Source: Eubacteriales bacterium (GTDB lineage: Bacteria > Bacillota > Clostridia > Saccharofermentanales > Fastidiosipilaceae). From it: 55,996 nucleotides of DNA. The position numbers and the translations under genes were made by a program. Positions 55,008 to 55,996 of this stretch are shown piece by piece. Position 1 is the stretch's first letter. Each line of letters opens with the position of its first letter. Where the stretch lies: contig JAUNVS010000004.1 in the NCBI GenBank assembly GCA_030537565.1, positions 1 to 55,996 on the forward strand, written 5' to 3'. Under the pieces are notes generated by a model, which saw nothing but the letters and a program-made list of their open reading frames with translations, was not told the origin of the DNA and ran no database searches.

Positions 55008-55996
55008 TGCGAACACAGGTTTTTCGCTCTCGGGAAGCGTCAATCCCTCGGTGATTGGGATTGGTTTTTTTGACGGTGTACATCTCGGCCACCAGGCTTT
55101 GATTAAAGAGGTGGTCCACGCTGCCGCCTGTCGATCACTTCCCGCCGCAATTTTAACCTTCGACAGTTATCCGAAGCAGGATCGTCAGGGGGGGACGCGC
55201 ATTCACATCCAGAGTCTTGAACAGCGTTTGGCGGTCTTCGAGGCGATGGGAATTGATGAAGTCTACGTGCAGAATTTCAATGATGATTATCGAAATTTGA
55301 GCGCTGAGGATTTCTTTAACGATTGCCTCGTCGAAGCGCTCTCAGCTCAGATGATTATCTGTGGTGAGGATTTCTGCTTTGGCCGTGGACGGAGTGCGGA
55401 TATCCATTTTCTCAAGAAAAAATGTGCCGCCGCGAAGATCGACTTTCTCACAACTCCGTTGAGCTATCGGGACGGGGAGAAGATTTCTTCATCGACGATT
55501 CGACAGTGGATTGAGTCGGGAGAGCTTGAACGCGTGCAGGAGTGTCTCGGCCGACCCTATGCCATTCGTGGTCGTGTTTGTCACGGTCAGTCCCTCGCAC
55601 ACACCTGGAGTCGCCCGACGGCGAATATTGAGGTTCCAGACGATATTGTTTTACCGCCTTATGGCGTGTATGTGACCTATGCGATTAAGGATGAGCGCCT
55701 TCATCGCGCGGTCAGTCATCTCGGGGTGCGGCCGACTGTGACGCGGCATACGGAAACGGTTGCTCCCGTACTCGAAACCTATTTTTTTAATTTTGATGGC
55801 GACCTCTATGGCCAGGAGGTTGAAGTCCGTTTTCTAGAGCAGCATCGATCCGAGATTCGCTTTGATTCGATTCTTGCGATGACAGCTCAGATTTCGCGTG
55901 ATTTTGATGAGGTCGAGGCGATTCATAAACGGCGTGAGCATTTCGAGATGAGCTATTACGATTCAGCGACACGGGCCTTTCGCATGTTGGCAGATC
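54982..55996 (+). CDS. ribF: Bifunctional riboflavin kinase/FAD synthetase (partial, runs off the window)
   Basis: An open frame without stop to the last base, about 338 codons. The FAD synthetase part has GFFDGVHLGHQALI near residue 28, TFDSYPK near 60, CGEDFCFGRGR near 122 and SSSTIRQWIESGE near 165. The riboflavin kinase part has GQSLAHTWSRPTANIEVP near 204, PYGVYVTY and the YLQEV-like LYGQEVEVRFLEQ near 272. The start is uncertain. TTG 54982 gives a sensible N terminus and overlaps truB by 26 bases; TTG 54973 is an alternative. No ATG fits. The end of the domain is already past, so only a short tail is missing. Confidence 0.88.
   Translation, partial: MRVLTLNFDANTGFSLSGSVNPSVIGIGFFDGVHLGHQALIKEVVHAAACRSLPAAILTFDSYPKQDRQGGTRIHIQSLEQRLAVFEAMGIDEVYVQNFNDDYRNLSAEDFFNDCLVEALSAQMIICGEDFCFGRGRSADIHFLKKKCAAAKIDFLTTPLSYRDGEKISSSTIRQWIESGELERVQECLGRPYAIRGRVCHGQSLAHTWSRPTANIEVPDDIVLPPYGVYVTYAIKDERLHRAVSHLGVRPTVTRHTETVAPVLETYFFNFDGDLYGQEVEVRFLEQHRSEIRFDSILAMTAQISRDFDEVEAIHKRREHFEMSYYDSATRAFRMLAD

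Overview
The window looks like chromosomal DNA of a monoderm Bacillota, probably a Clostridia-type anaerobe. The reasons are two T-box leaders, an LPxTG cell-wall adhesin, a Firmicutes-type rimP-nusA-ylxR-ylxQ-infB-rbfA-nrnA-truB-ribF operon, AGGAGG ribosome binding sites and frequent GTG starts. Base composition is about half GC by eye and coding style is even across the window. I see no tRNA, rRNA, CRISPR array, insertion sequence or prophage. The genus cannot be named from the sequence alone.

1-4.7 kb: a TrpXYZ-type ABC uptake system. A substrate-binding protein, a permease and an ATPase sit behind one T-box leader. A second, paralogous substrate-binding protein follows behind its own T-box. 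The specifier triplets read UUC (Phe) and UAC (Tyr), so one transport core seems to be served by two separately starvation-controlled receptors. 4.7-12.7 kb: housekeeping genes engB, comEC, holA, a SEC-C protein, asnS and radC, then a small protein with the methylglyoxal synthase fold but none of its catalytic residues.

12.8-20.4 kb: a secreted proline-rich protein of unknown role (minus strand), a three-gene Tad-like pseudopilin cluster (TadE-like, DUF5702-like, TadE-like) without its motor genes, and secA. 20.4-24.5 kb (minus): a molybdenum hydroxylase of two subunits, with the FAD and 2Fe-2S domains fused in one chain. Upstream lies a small 59-codon gene that ends in a terminator. 24.7-29 kb: a 1443-residue thioester adhesin with about nine SpaA-type repeats and an LPSTG anchor. 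29.2-32.2 kb: dgt and a membrane-anchored phospholipase D family protein.

32.2-37.6 kb (minus): MoxR ATPase, DUF58 protein and TgpA-like transglutaminase, a common three-gene set. 37.7-42.6 kb: a YhaO/YhaN nuclease-ATPase pair whose ATPase has a membrane hairpin in its coiled coil. 42.7-45.7 kb: a secreted cyclophilin, a CpXC-like protein that has lost its cysteines, and a PerR-type regulator with a perfect palindromic operator, followed by a methyltransferase. 45.8 kb to the end: the transcription/translation operon from rimP through nusA, infB, rbfA, nrnA and truB to ribF, which runs off the window edge. A strong promoter precedes rimP and a second internal one precedes infB.

All domain assignments are from motif recognition by eye. 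No database search was run, and start sites were chosen from Shine-Dalgarno spacing.
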